Below are positions 27,007 to 38,519 of a stretch of 64,000 bases of DNA, piece by piece. The position numbers were made by a program, and so were the translations under genes. The DNA is from Echinarachnius parma (taxonomy: Eukaryota; Echinodermata; Echinoidea; Clypeasteroida; Echinarachniidae). The stretch lies in NCBI GenBank assembly GCA_037951105.1, contig JBAMJV010007188.1:78083-142082 (forward strand), read 5' to 3'. The number at the start of each line of letters is the position of its first letter. Position 1 is the first letter of the stretch. The notes below the pieces were generated by a model. It ran no database searches, had not been told where the DNA came from, and saw only the letters and a list, made by a program, of their open reading frames with translations.

Positions 27007-28728
27007 TAGTCTAGTGGGTAGAAGGGGTGTTCGTGCACCCCGATGAGACAAATTTTAATCTATGTTACTTTATGTAAAAAAATGTGTAGAAAACGATTAG
27101 CTATGTTAACAGCGCCAAAAAGTGTCCCATGTATGATTTTTATGCAAATTTATGCAAATTATGGTAGCCATTTTGGTTTTAGACTAGTATTCATATTTTG
27201 ATCATTTTCAAAGATATTTTTTTTTTAAAGAAAGAGTCCAGACTAATGTTTTGAAGGTCAGAGAACACGATTTTATAATTAAAAATCTGATCAGATGGGT
27301 GTATGACATCATAATATGCAAATTAGGGGCAAAATAAGCATAAAATCAATATTTTCTGCATAAATAGGCGTCTATTTCATATTGCAACTTATGAAAACAA
27401 TGAATGAACAATTTCTTTTGTCTATAAAAAATAAGTTCAATATATCTTCATACAAAATAAACCTTAAAAACTTTACTGCAAAACTTAAATATGCAAATTT
27501 ATGCAAATTAGAATCATTGGTACAATTTACATATATTTTATGAGTTGCTTTCTTTTTAATCAAATATACGGCACATAACTACCCACTTGAAGTTTCTAAA
27601 CATATGTATGGAAGGTCAATGAGTGTCATTGAATGGTGTATGAAGATAATTGAAGACTATGTGACGTCACAATATGCAAATTAGTGGCAAAATTTGCATA
27701 ACAATAAAGATATTCTGCATGAATCGGGTGATATTCCCGTGTTTGAGCCATGCAAACATTAAATAAACAATGTTTGAAGGCATAAATAGAGACTTATAAA
27801 ATATCTTCATACAAACCAAACTTCAAAAAAATAACTACGAAACATAAATATGCAAATGTATGCAAATTAGCCCCACAGTACATAATCCTTGTATTTTAGA
27901 AGCTACTTGCTTTTTTTAAAAATCAAATACGGCACATAACTGCCCACTTGAAGTACATGTATCTTATGAGTGTCATTGAATAATGTCTGAAGAAAATAAT
28001 GTTATGGTGTTATTTTATGCAAATTAGGGGCATACTTTTTATAAGATCAGTTTAATATATCATATTTTGCAATACTTTATAACTAATGAAGATAATTTCT
28101 GAACAAATCGTCATCATAATCATTAAACCTGCACATAAATTACATATCGCTACGATAACACTTTCATATAGTTACCAGCGTGACTTAATGTGCAAATGTC
28201 GGAAAATTGAAGTCAGCATTACATCTAACAAGGTCAATTGTGGCACATAGCTGGACATGTAATTTAGTCTAGACATGCGTGTTAAGGGCCAATGAGCTAG
28301 AATAAACAATTGCTGAAGTTATTTGATTACACCGTGTAAAATTTAGGGATGCCTTTAATAGCAAAAATCAAATTATTTCGGTGATTTAAATCAATATTTC
28401 AAATACATACGTTCAAGACTAAACATATAACCAAGGTCTCTTCATCTGAATCTTAATGAGATCATTCATATTCACTGTATAAAATCAAATGTCAAACATT
28501 ACAACACAATGCATATGTTAATGCAGATATAAGTAGACATAGCAAAATGTACAGACATATACAAATGTTTTGAGGAACAGAAAGAGGGATTGAATGACCT
28601 TTAAAGTTATTTTATAACATTTTGTCATGTGCAAAGCAAGGAAATATTATTGATGAGTATAACTGCATTGATGTGACATGTAATCCCATCATGGTTCTAT
28701 TAAATAAGGATTTCTTCATTCACATTAT

Positions 28729-29545
28729 TCATTCGTCATCTTCATTTCCTAAGAAATCTTGAAAGTCTAGATCGTCATCTCCATCTCCATCTCCGCTGTC
28801 ATCGCTGTCCACTTCATCATCTGAGTCTGTGCCTACCAAGTCAACCAATGACGGCGGAAGGACAGGGCAACATGACCAGACTGGTTCTAGTAATCCTTCC
28901 ACAGTGAGTGTCCATCCCTGTCCTTCACTGTACGGCTCAGGTTTCTCCACGATGGGCACATGGGCTCTCTTATAGAGCGCTGCACGGTGGTTGACTCGTT
29001 GAATGTGTGGCTGTAGAGCTGAGTGACAGGGTGGGAGGCGGGCCAGGTCCACTTTCGATTGGGAGGTTAGCTGTTTGTCCTCACCGACCATCTTCCGAAG
29101 CAGCTTTACACGGGCTTGGTCAACTGATGACTCGCGAGCCTGCCCATACATCAGACAGGTGAACTCCTCCAACTGCTGCACTGTCTTGAGGGTTACGTTC
29201 CAGTTAGTACCGAGCTCCCTGAAGGGTTGGTGGAACTTTGGAAATTTCTGTAGCTTTTTTAGGGGACCCACTTTCCCCTTTCCTTTGAATTCAGGCACTC
29301 GTGCAATCTTCTCCGGTAAAGACGTGACAGCCAAGGTGTGTGGCACAGTAGTCCTCACCGAACGATTTTGCGAGCTCAGTCACGTTGATGAGTCGGCGAT
29401 GCTTCCCAGATCCTGTATCAAGGTACACATTCAGGTTGATGGAGAAGTATGGACGAAGATATCCGTGTCTGGGGTCCTGACAACGGCATCCTTCGTCAAC
29501 TTCGTCATACTCATCAATAATATTTCCTTGCTTTGCACATGACAA
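28729..29545 (-). pseudogene. Captured coding fragment in the fold-back loop, frameshifted
   Basis: Two overlapping minus-strand frames: 29545-29291 ends TGEDCTSA, and 29358-28729 continues FKGKGKVGPLKKLQKF with an acidic C-terminus (DDDLDFQDFLGNEDDE). At the junction an extra TGAA shifts the frame and creates a stop, so the gene is broken. The FHALTGCDTTS-like motif, the EEFTCLMYG block and the RVNHRAALYKRAH...GQGW block resemble, as I recall, a large family of uncharacterised proteins common in cnidarian and echinoderm genomes, often in repetitive contexts. No function is known to me. The first codons lie within the inverted arm. Confidence 0.6.
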
Positions 29546-30587
29546 AATGTTATAAAATAACTTTAAAGGTCATTCAATCCCTCTTTCTGTTCCTCAAAAC
29601 ATTTGTCTGTACATTTTGCTATGTCTACTTATATCTGCATTAACATATGCATTGTGTTGTAATGTTTGACATTTGATTTTATACAGTGAATATGAATGAT
29701 CTCATTAAGATTCAGATGAAGAGACCTTGGTTATATGTTTAGTCTTGAACGTATGTATTTGAAATATTGATTTAAATCACCGAAATAATTTGATTTTTGC
29801 TATTAAAGGCATCCCTAAATTTTACACGGTGTAATCAAATAACTTCAGCAATTGTTTATTCTAGCTCATTGGCCCTTAACACGCATGTCTAGACTAAATT
29901 ACATGTCCAGCTATGTGCCACAATTGACCTTGTTAGATGTAATGCTGACTTCAATTTTCCGACATTTGCACATTAAGTCACGCTGGTAACTATATGAAAG
30001 TGTTATCGTAGCGATATGTAATTTATGTGCAGGTGTAATGATTATGATGACGATTTGTTAAGAAATTATCTTCATTAGTTATAAAGTATTGCAAAATATG
30101 ATATATTAAACTGATCTTATAAAAATTATGCCCCTAATTTGCATAAAATAACACCATAAAATTATTTTCTTCAGACATTATTCAATGACACTCATAAGAT
30201 ACATGTACTTCAAGTGGGCAGTTATGTGCCGTATTTGATTTTTAAAAAAGCAAGTAGCTTCTAAAATACAAGGATTATGTACTGTGGGGCTAATTTGCAT
30301 ACATTTGCATATTTATGTTTCGTAATCGTAGTTATTTTTTTGAAGTTTGGTTTGTATGAAGATATTTTATAAGTCTCTATTTATGCCTTCAAACATTGTT
30401 TATTTAATGTTTGCATGGCTCAAACACGGGCATATCACCCGATTCATGCAGAATATCTTTATTGTTATGCAAATTTTGCCACTAATTTGCATATTGTGAC
30501 GTCACATAGTCTTCAATTATCTTCATACACCATTCAATGACACTCATTGACCTTCCATACATATGTTTAGAAACTTCAAGTGGGTAC

Positions 30588-30932
30588 TTGGTACTTGGTA
30601 GTTTATTCCTCCAAAACACTCCATAGGAGTTTTAACTGGAGGTGGGTCCGAGAGAGTGGTTAGCCCCTAAGGACAGAAGGGTCCTTAGCAAGCGCATTCT
30701 GGAATGTATGAAGTGAGGGCTGGTTTACTGTAGATTGAAGTAGCTTATTCCATTCAGTGGTTGTACGGACGAAAAATGAATTTGCGAACGCCTCAGAGTT
30801 TGTGTGTTGCTGTTGATACTGTAGAGAATGGCCCCTTCGGTTTCTGTCTATTTTGGGTTGAATGAAGTCCTCATGTTTGATGTCCAGGTTTCCGTTCAGC
30901 ATCTTTTGAAAGCAGGTTAGGCGATGACATGT
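30588..30932 (-). mobile_element. 5'-truncated LINE tail inserted in the right arm
   Basis: Absent from the left arm: GGGTAGTTATGTGCC there is split here by about 340 bp. On the minus strand it encodes a LINE C-terminal tail (RLTCFQKMLNGNLDI, SFFVRTTTEWNKLLQS, SLHTFQNALAKD) and ends with CCAAGTA repeats, as in L2/CR1-like 3' ends. It post-dates formation of the inverted arms. Confidence 0.85.
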
Positions 30933-31502
30933 AGTTATGTGCCGTATTTGATTAAAAAGAAAGCAACTCATAAAATATATGTAAATTGTACCAATGATTC
31001 TAATTTGCATAAATTTGCATATTTAATTTTTGCAGTAAAGTTTTTAAGGTTTATTTTGTATGAAGATGTATTGAACTTATTTTTGGTAGACAAAAGAAAT
31101 TGTTCATTCATTGTTTTCATAAGTTGCAATATGAAATAGACGCCTATTTATGCAGAAAATATTGATTTTATGCAAATTTTGCCCCTAATTTGCATATTAT
31201 GATGTCATACACCCCTCTGATCAGATTTTTAATTATAAAATCGTGTTCTCTGACCTTCAAAACATTAGTCTGGACTCTTTCTTTAAAAAAATATCTTTGA
31301 AAATGATCAAAATATGAATACTAGTCAAAAACCAAAATGGCTACCATAATTTGCATAAATTTGCATAAAAATCATACATGGGACACTTGTTGGCGCTGTT
31401 AACATAGCTAATCGTTTTCTACACATTTTTTTACATAAAGTAACATAGATTAAAATTTGTCTCATCTGGGTGCACGAACACCCCTTCTACCCACTAGACT
31501 AG

Positions 31503-34500
31503 TACGCCTATGCTTATAATGTAGACATGCATTGCAGAATGATTAATGGTCATTTACTTGTGTATGTTATTGTTTGTTTGTTTTTTGTAACTTTTTTAAA
31601 ACCCACAAGCCAAAAGTAATTGACCACTCAAAGCCACACCACATCCAATCCAAAGCAGAATCAATAAATTCAATTCAAATATAGTATTGAAGTACTTAAA
31701 TTGGAAGAAGAAGAATAAGAAGGACAAAATTGCGCCCATGAAGAAGCCAAGATCGCACCCTCTGTGGAAATAGAGTTATCCAACCCGGAGGACCAAAATG
31801 CCTCGCAACCTGATGGGGCAGTTGGGGGAGCCTCTCCTGTACGGCAGTGACTAGAGAACAATTTCAAGGGGACCGCAAGCAGCAATTTAAGAAATAGTGA
31901 CAATGTTGGTAAACGTTTGAGAAACGGTGACTTTAAAGTGTTGTACACGAATGCGGACTCACTTGTGAATAAATTTCTTGAGCTTGAATTATTGGTGCAT
32001 GAACAAAACCCAGAATGTGTAATGATTACAGAAGCAAATGCAAAGAGTTCAATATTTCCGCTACTCCCAGCATCAGTGAATTTGCAGGGATATGACTTTT
32101 TTTGTAATTTGGACGCTACAGGAAGCAGAGGCATCATTATGTACATTAAGCAGTCACTGTCGGCTTCGGATATTCAACTTAGTGCTGACTTCAATGAATC
32201 AATTTGGGCCTCAGTTACATTTATGGGCAACACCACTTTATTATTGGGTTGCATTTATCGTAGCCCCTCTTCAAGCCAGTTAAATAATGAACACTTATGT
32301 AAGCTTATACGTGAAATGAACAGAAGAGGTGAGCAACATGTACTTATAGTAGGTGATTTTAATTTTCCTGAAATTGATTGGTCCAACTGGCATTCGAACA
32401 CCACAGAGGAACACCCTGCACATCAATTTCTGTCTGCTACCCAGGACGCATTTTTATTTCAACACATTTTGAAGCCGACTAGATTTAGGGAAGGACAACG
32501 GCCCAATGTTCTTGATTTAGTTTTGACTAATGATATGGATTTTATTCATGACATTGAGTATTTACCACCGTTAGGAAAAAGTGACCATGTTTGTTTAATT
32601 ATTGAATTGGCACTTGGACAGGAGACTGTACAGCAGGAAAAACGCATGGTGTTTGATTTTAATAAAGGAGATTATACGAAAATGAGGACGGATTTTAGCC
32701 TCATGGACTGGGATAAACTTTTCGCTGACCTAAATTGTGTTGATGCTTGGAAACTTTTCGCTAACACACTTTCCAAATCCATGGACGAGAACATTCCGAA
32801 GCGAACAGTTGGGAAAGATAGAAGGAAGAAAATTTATATGACACATGAAGCTATGACAGCATCAAGGAAAAAGCAGAGATTGTGGAAGAGATATCTTGAA
32901 TCTAAATGTATGTGGGACTATGAAGCATATTCACGAGAGAGGAATTCCCTGCTGACTAGGGATCTATGCAAGAACTTCGAACTACAGCTTGCCTCTGAGG
33001 TCAAGACTAACCCCAAGTCTTTTTGGAGATATGTCAATAGTAAAGCTAAAGTTAGAACCAAGATATGCAATTTGATGAGACCAGATGGAACTTTTGCAAA
33101 AACGGGACAAGAAAAGGCAGACATATTAAATAAGCAGTTTAGCAGCATTTTTACTTCAGAAGATCTGACCAGTATTCCAGTCCCTACGTTGCAGTACGAC
33201 GATGCTATGCTCGACAATGTGATATTTACCGCTGAAATTGTAAGAAAGAAACTCCTCTTGTTAAAGAACGGTAAATCTGCTGGCCCGGATAATTTTCATC
33301 CCAGAGTTTTAAAGGAGTTAGCAGATCATATTAGTGGGCCACTCGCGCGGTTGTTCGAAATTTCGCTGAGGGAAGCAGTACTACCTATAGATTGGAAAGA
33401 AGCCAATATTACGGCCCTACACAAAAAAGGTAGTAGGAAGGACCCTGGAAACTACCGTCCCATTAGCCTCACATCTGTAGTGGTGAAAGTGATGGAATCT
33501 GTACTTAGAGATGCCATAGTAGGACACATGAGAAGCCAGAACCTCTTTTCGGAAGCTCAACATGGTTTCGTGCCAGGCAGATCATGTACCACCCAGCTTC
33601 TTTGTCAACTTGAAGACTGGACAGAAAGCATGGACAAAGGTGAACCGGTAGATGTAATATATTTGGATTTCAAGAAGGCTTTTGACTCTGTACCTCATAC
33701 TAGACTGATCAGAAAGGTATCATCCTTTGGAATTGCTGACCCACTCCTCTCATGGATTAAAGCTTTTTTGTCACAAAGAAAGCAGAGGGTAGTAGTAGAT
33801 GGCGTTAATTCTAGTTGGGCCAGTGTGATGAGCGGCATTCCACAAGGAAGTGTATTGGGGCCTACTCTTTTTGTCATGTTCGTGAACGACCTACCAGATA
33901 CGACTGCAAGCAAAACTCAGCTATACGCAGATGATGCCAAGATTTATGCTCCTGTGCTGAACCCTGCTTCAAGCCAGGTACTACAACAAGATTTGAGCAA
34001 CATTCAGAAGTGGTCTCGCACATGGCAGCTGCCTTTGAACTCCCAGAAATGTAAGGCACTTCATATAGGAAAGAACAATCAACAGTGCTCATATATGATG
34101 GACAATGCAATGCTGGAAAATGTCACCTGTGAAAAGGATCTGGGAGTATTGATAGACGGTGAGCTGAATTTCCACAAACATATCTCCTCAGCAATACAAA
34201 AAGCGAACCAGATGCTAGGCCTTATCAAGCGTGCTTTTGTCAATATTGACCCGGACATCTTCATACCTCTCTACAAAGCACTTGTACGCCCACATCTAGA
34301 GTACTGCAGCGTATCATGGAGCCCAAGATTTGTTACAGACGACAAAAAGATTGAAGCAGTACAGCGAAGAGCAACAAGGCTGATTCCAGGAATGAGCTCC
34401 TTATCGTACCCAGAGAGACTGATAAAACTTGAGCTTTTCTCTCTTCACTACCGAAGGGAGAGGGGAGATATGATCCAAGTCTACAAAATCCTGCACGGTA

Positions 34501-34880
34501 TTGATAGAATCGATCCAGAACATTTCTTTGTCAGATCTGATTATCTACGTACTCGTGGACATCCTCTGAAGTTTTTTACTACCCGTTGTAAACTCAACCT
34601 CAGAAGCAGTTTTTTCAGCAAGCGTGTTATAAGTTCATGGAACAGTCTTCCTGCGTCATTAGTCACTGCTACTAGCGCCGTCACTTTCAAACATGGCCTG
34701 GATATTGTTTGGTTAAATAAAAGATTTGATATCGTTTGACTTCCATGCGCGCATGCTGTGCACAGTCAGTAAAAGGAATGCTATCAACGTGTTTATGACC
34801 GGGAGATCTACAGGGCTACCCTACACTCCTGTCTAGATGATGATGATGATGATGATGATGAAATGATGGCAGCTCTAGAT
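31503..34880 (+). mobile_element. CR1-clade LINE, near complete at the 3' side
   Basis: Consists of a short 5' stretch, the intact ORF2 at 31917-34739, and a 3' end with a GAT/ATG repeat (about 34838-34862). The 5' stretch at 31680-31790 encodes basic residues (KKKNKKDK) that may be leftover ORF1 or leader. The left limit is placed at the fold-back boundary because no better landmark was found. Confidence 0.75.
31917..34739 (+). CDS. LINE ORF2: endonuclease and reverse transcriptase (CR1-like)
   Basis: A 940-residue uninterrupted ORF. The N-terminal apurinic-type endonuclease has YTNADSLVNK near residue 10, an ITEAN glutamate near 38, GDFNFPEIDW near 145 and SDHV near 221. The reverse transcriptase has NYRPISL near 511, YLDFKKAFDSVPH near 582, GIPQGSVLGP near 641, and the catalytic LYADDAK near 668. 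The tail RGHPLKFF...SSFFSKRVISSWNSLP is typical of CR1/L2 C-termini. The protein nicks target DNA and primes reverse transcription of its own mRNA. Length is normal for CR1 ORF2. An intact frame with all catalytic residues suggests recent activity. A start upstream of 31917 is possible. Confidence 0.93.
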   Translation: MRNGDFKVLYTNADSLVNKFLELELLVHEQNPECVMITEANAKSSIFPLLPASVNLQGYDFFCNLDATGSRGIIMYIKQSLSASDIQLSADFNESIWASVTFMGNTTLLLGCIYRSPSSSQLNNEHLCKLIREMNRRGEQHVLIVGDFNFPEIDWSNWHSNTTEEHPAHQFLSATQDAFLFQHILKPTRFREGQRPNVLDLVLTNDMDFIHDIEYLPPLGKSDHVCLIIELALGQETVQQEKRMVFDFNKGDYTKMRTDFSLMDWDKLFADLNCVDAWKLFANTLSKSMDENIPKRTVGKDRRKKIYMTHEAMTASRKKQRLWKRYLESKCMWDYEAYSRERNSLLTRDLCKNFELQLASEVKTNPKSFWRYVNSKAKVRTKICNLMRPDGTFAKTGQEKADILNKQFSSIFTSEDLTSIPVPTLQYDDAMLDNVIFTAEIVRKKLLLLKNGKSAGPDNFHPRVLKELADHISGPLARLFEISLREAVLPIDWKEANITALHKKGSRKDPGNYRPISLTSVVVKVMESVLRDAIVGHMRSQNLFSEAQHGFVPGRSCTTQLLCQLEDWTESMDKGEPVDVIYLDFKKAFDSVPHTRLIRKVSSFGIADPLLSWIKAFLSQRKQRVVVDGVNSSWASVMSGIPQGSVLGPTLFVMFVNDLPDTTASKTQLYADDAKIYAPVLNPASSQVLQQDLSNIQKWSRTWQLPLNSQKCKALHIGKNNQQCSYMMDNAMLENVTCEKDLGVLIDGELNFHKHISSAIQKANQMLGLIKRAFVNIDPDIFIPLYKALVRPHLEYCSVSWSPRFVTDDKKIEAVQRRATRLIPGMSSLSYPERLIKLELFSLHYRRERGDMIQVYKILHGIDRIDPEHFFVRSDYLRTRGHPLKFFTTRCKLNLRSSFFSKRVISSWNSLPASLVTATSAVTFKHGLDIVWLNKRFDIV

Positions 34881-34899
34881 ATGTCAGGCTAAGAATTTA

Positions 34900-35529
34900 T
34901 GGGAGGGCATTTTTCCCAATGGCAAATCATCATTGATGCACACAAATGACAACAACATATTTAATTAAATTAAGGTGTAACAAAAAGACTAGCAAACTCT
35001 TCTCCCAGATGATTTCAAGTTGGAGGGGTGGTTAACTACCATTTCTGAAGAATGGGTGATGTAAAGAAGGTGGGTCAAGGCACTTGATGAGGGACATCTA
35101 TACCCATTTCACATCGAAAATTATTAATTCAGGCCATATAAGAAAAGGTATATTTTTGTGGATGTTAAACCAATTCCCAAACCAAGAAATGCATTCAAAC
35201 TTTGGATGTAAAAAGGGTATGAGACAAACAAAAATGATCTTCCAACTACTCTGGTATGACTATCATGGGCCATGACCTCACCTTGATCTTATTGGCAATC
35301 AGATATGCACAGAGAGAGATGAACAGAGTAGGAGAGAGAGGACGATAAGGGGAAAGAGGGGGCGAGATAGACAGTTAAAACAAAGGCCATGACCTTGCCT
35401 AGATCTCGCAGGCAATCAGATATAAAAAGAGAGAGATGAACGGAGTAGGAGAGAGGGAGAGGGAAAACGGGACAGAGAGGTAGAGAACTAGATGTTCAAA
35501 ACACTGGGATGACATATAGATGTTTAGAG
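34900..35529. other. Non-coding, purine-rich simple repeats
   Basis: Contains two related GAGAGAGATGAACAGAGTAG blocks (about 35310 and 35430) with interspersed GAGA tracts. No gene seen. Confidence 0.5.
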
Positions 35530-35706
35530 GCCAGTGGCATGGCTATGGGGGCACTCCCCTAATAATTTGACCAAAAAAACCCCAATACTATAAAACATAA
35601 GGGGCAAATCTGTGGAAAAAATAGAGAAATACATAGTGTGCCCACAATAATTTGCATGACCCCCCCCCCCCCCTATGAATCAGTGTGACCACAATGCACC
35701 ACTGAA
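35530..35706. mobile_element. Short MITE with CAGTGG ends
   Basis: CAGTGGCATGGCTATGGGGG at the left, AATGCACCACTG at the right, with ACTCCCCTAATAATTTGACC and a C-run inside. Related in sequence to 63444-63600. Confidence 0.5.
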
Positions 35707-36129
35707 TCTGAAAGAGACAGAATCAATGACTACTTGGTTTTAGATAAGTCCAAAATATTCCTGAACAAAGCAGTATTTAAATACAAACATAAACAGAGAG
35801 CTTTGAGCTTTCAGATGTAGCATAATATTCCTCAGGGTTAAAATGACCCTGATGACATGTACTTGTAGACTACAAAGGTAAAGGCACATGAATACATACA
35901 TACACAAACAGATGGTAAAACAGAGGCAGAGATAAAACAACAACAACATGAACAGACACACATGTATACACAGAAAGACGTGCTGATGCTGACGCACACA
36001 ATTATTCCTAAGAAACTAACCCACACCCCCCCCCCCCCCATCCCATGATTTATGTGGTACTTTGTGATGTGAATTTCAATTGAGTAGGATGTTTGTAGGA
36101 CCATCCATCACATTGTCATTTCATAGTAA

Positions 36130-36720
36130 GTATGGGCATGAATCATTCTCAATGTTAACAATACAAACAAATCAAATATTTAACTGTGCTCTTTCCAAAT
36201 CATGTGAATGATTCAATTACTTTCAATTATATTTTCTTCAAAAATCGCAGATGTGCATAAATGATACATGGAATTTCAATTTACACTCGTTAAATGTTGC
36301 ATGACCATTTACCAAACTCTCAAAACATAGTCATCTTGCATATGAAGTGAATCATACTGCATGTATACAGCAAAAACAAATCAAATATTTATGTTCTTTC
36401 CAAAGTCCTTGAATGGTTCCATCACTTAAAATTAAATTGCAGTTATCTCTAAATAGGTGATAAATGAAATTTACATTCAGTCAAATGTGGCTGGACTATT
36501 CACCAAGCTCTCAAAACATAGTAAACTTGCATATTAAATGAATCATACTGAATGTATACAGCAAAAACAAATTAGATATCATACTTTTGGAAACCCTTTA
36601 ATAATTCTATCACTTCAAATTGTTTTTGTTGAATTGACAGTTATCTTCTGCATAATTGATCAATAAAATGTACATTCAGTTATTTTGTAGCTAGACCATT
36701 CATCAAGCTGCCAATGCAAG
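36130..36720. repeat. About 205-bp degenerate tandem repeat, three copies
   Basis: Shared blocks include GCAAAAACAAATCAAATATT, AATGATTCAATTAC/AATGGTTCCATCAC, ACTCTCAAAACATAGT and TGAATCATACTG. The stretch from 35707 to 36130 has a C-run at 36026-36038 and nothing else. Confidence 0.75.
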
Positions 36721-36767
36721 GGACGTCTGTGCATGCATCATACTCCACATCAGCTGCATTAAACAAA

Positions 36768-38519
36768 TGTAGCACCCATGTGGAACCCCTCCATGGTTGC
36801 TAATGTGTTCATTAATTGCTTTATAAGTTAGGAGTATTTATATTAATATGTTTGTGATATTGGGAATAAGTTTTGTTGTAATACACTTTAAATGTATCCT
36901 ACAGAGCCTATGATGGGAATCGGTATAGGAAATGGACAAGGGATTTATTTGGCTTTTAATTTAATAAATTGTAACTCCTAGTTTTATGTCTTTAAGCCGC
37001 TATTAAGGAGTGTTTGGATTACTTTAATGACCCAAGGAGCTAGGCTTTGTAGGTTATTGGATAAAGGATAATTAAGCTTTTCATTTAGCACTTGGGTTTA
37101 TTGTTAATTAGGGATTAAGATACTATTATGGAGAAAGCCTGGCTTGGTGCTTTATGTTTATATTGGTGTTTATTAACAGCTTGCCCTGGGGAAATTATGC
37201 AGGAGGCATAGTTTATTTGACTTTTGATTTAGGCTGAAAGAGGGTCCCCTTTGTCTTTAAAATTATGTTTGATAATATACTTGTTAGGTTGCATAAGCAT
37301 TTCCTGTAGGGGCGGGGCTTATACATTACACCTCCCAAAAGTAGCTTTGGCCAATAGTAATTAGTTTAGGTCACCTCTTTCTAGTAATAAAATATTTAGT
37401 CCAATCATGTGATAATAAGGAACCCTTCCCCCCTATGATGTACAGGAATATTATTTCCATAGGGCCATGTAGTTAAGGATCCATATAAAAGAGAATGTAA
37501 TAGGTAATTAATCATGAGTCACACGAACAGCAAAGGAATAGAAAGGTAGTCGTAATCAGGAGCAGTTAGCTCTCATCCCACCCAAGTTTCCCGTCATCTA
37601 CCATCCTCATCAAACTAATTATTAACCAAGAAATATCGACAACTTATTTGGACACTTCTTTGAACCATCGGAAACTAGATTGAAAGGAGAACTTTACGCC
37701 GAGAATAATATATTGGAAGCTACAAATTCAAGGAGTGAACTTTAGCCCAAGAAGCAAACCATTATTGCTCGTGGCTCACTGGATCATTTTAGCAACAAAC
37801 TAGTTGCCACTTTTGTGCCAAGGAGTCCCAGGCCATTCCCGCATCTTCCCGTCCAGAAGGTGCCCAGCCAGTAACCAGCCCCGTCCCGACGTCGAGCCCG
37901 AAGTCGCCCACGTCCTCGAGCCGTCGCACCATCCCAGCCCATCAGGAAGCGCATCCGAAACCGACATAACAGTATAGCTAAGTGGCCACCATTTACTAAT
38001 TTCATTTTCCCTAACATATCCCTTCCCTTCCCCCTATGACCTTGATATAAGCATTTAGTAGTAAGTTAAGTAGGTATTGTTTTGATCCTTACCGTTAAGG
38101 AACGTTTGGCAATAATATTTATTGCAACTAGTATTTAAGTCTGTAAATTATATAAGTTTGTGTTAGTTGAAATTGATTGAGATGGGATTTGTAATCCCAA
38201 CATGCATCTTTGTAAATAATAATTAACATTGGCATTCCACTGAAATATTATGTTTTATTCGATCGCTTTATTATTGTTGTTGGTGGCGTTTGTAAAGGTG
38301 AGTCAGGCTGGTGAGATGGTGGTTGTGGTGGTCTATGTATGAGTTGATGTGACCAGTTGGCATTGAACCTTAGTGTATTAGCTATCGAAAAGAACGGACC
38401 AATAAAACACTCCACCTCCGTTTACATGGAACCTACATTTCATGTAGATGCGAGGCGGATGTCCTAACCCCCAATTATTAGGATTACATAATATCTCTCT
38501 ATTTGGGTGGTGGGTTGCA
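36768..38519 (+). repeat. 5' LTR
   Basis: Starts TGTAGCACCCATGTGG and ends GGTGGTGGGTTGCA. Contains two CCAAT boxes, a TATA box (37484-37490) and AATAAA (38401-38406), so it has promoter and polyadenylation signals in the right order: U3 of about 740 bp and an R region of perhaps 900 bp. Confidence 0.93.
37347..37490 (+). promoter_or_regulatory. LTR promoter: two CCAAT/Y-box-like sites and TATA box
   Basis: TTGGCCAATAG at 37347-37357 (inverse CTATTGGCCAA, close to the classical Y-box CTGATTGGCCAA), a second CCAAT at 37401-37405 (inverse TGATTGGAC), and TATAAAA at 37484-37490. The spacing (CCAAT 50-130 bp upstream of TATA) is typical of a pol II promoter. NF-Y is the usual CCAAT binder. Confidence 0.65.

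Larger units (their letters stand above)
27007..31502. mobile_element. 4.5-kb fold-back element with 1.65-kb inverted arms
   Basis: Left arm 27007-28660 and right arm 29507-31502 are reverse complements at high identity, from the outer TAGTCTAGTGGGTAGAAGGG to the inner ATTATTGATGAGTAT. The right arm is longer because of a 340-bp LINE insertion. Arms are themselves built of degenerate units of about 360 bp (GACATCATAATATGCAAATT, ATGCAAATTTATGCAAATTA and GGCACATAACTACCCACTTG recur). The loop (28661-29506) is GC-richer and coding-like. No target-site duplication is clear. No transposase. Confidence 0.9.

Noticed and set aside
30660..31010. Host gene on the minus strand
   Set aside because: The conserved part is a LINE C-terminal tail inserted in the fold-back arm; the N-terminal part is translated arm sequence.
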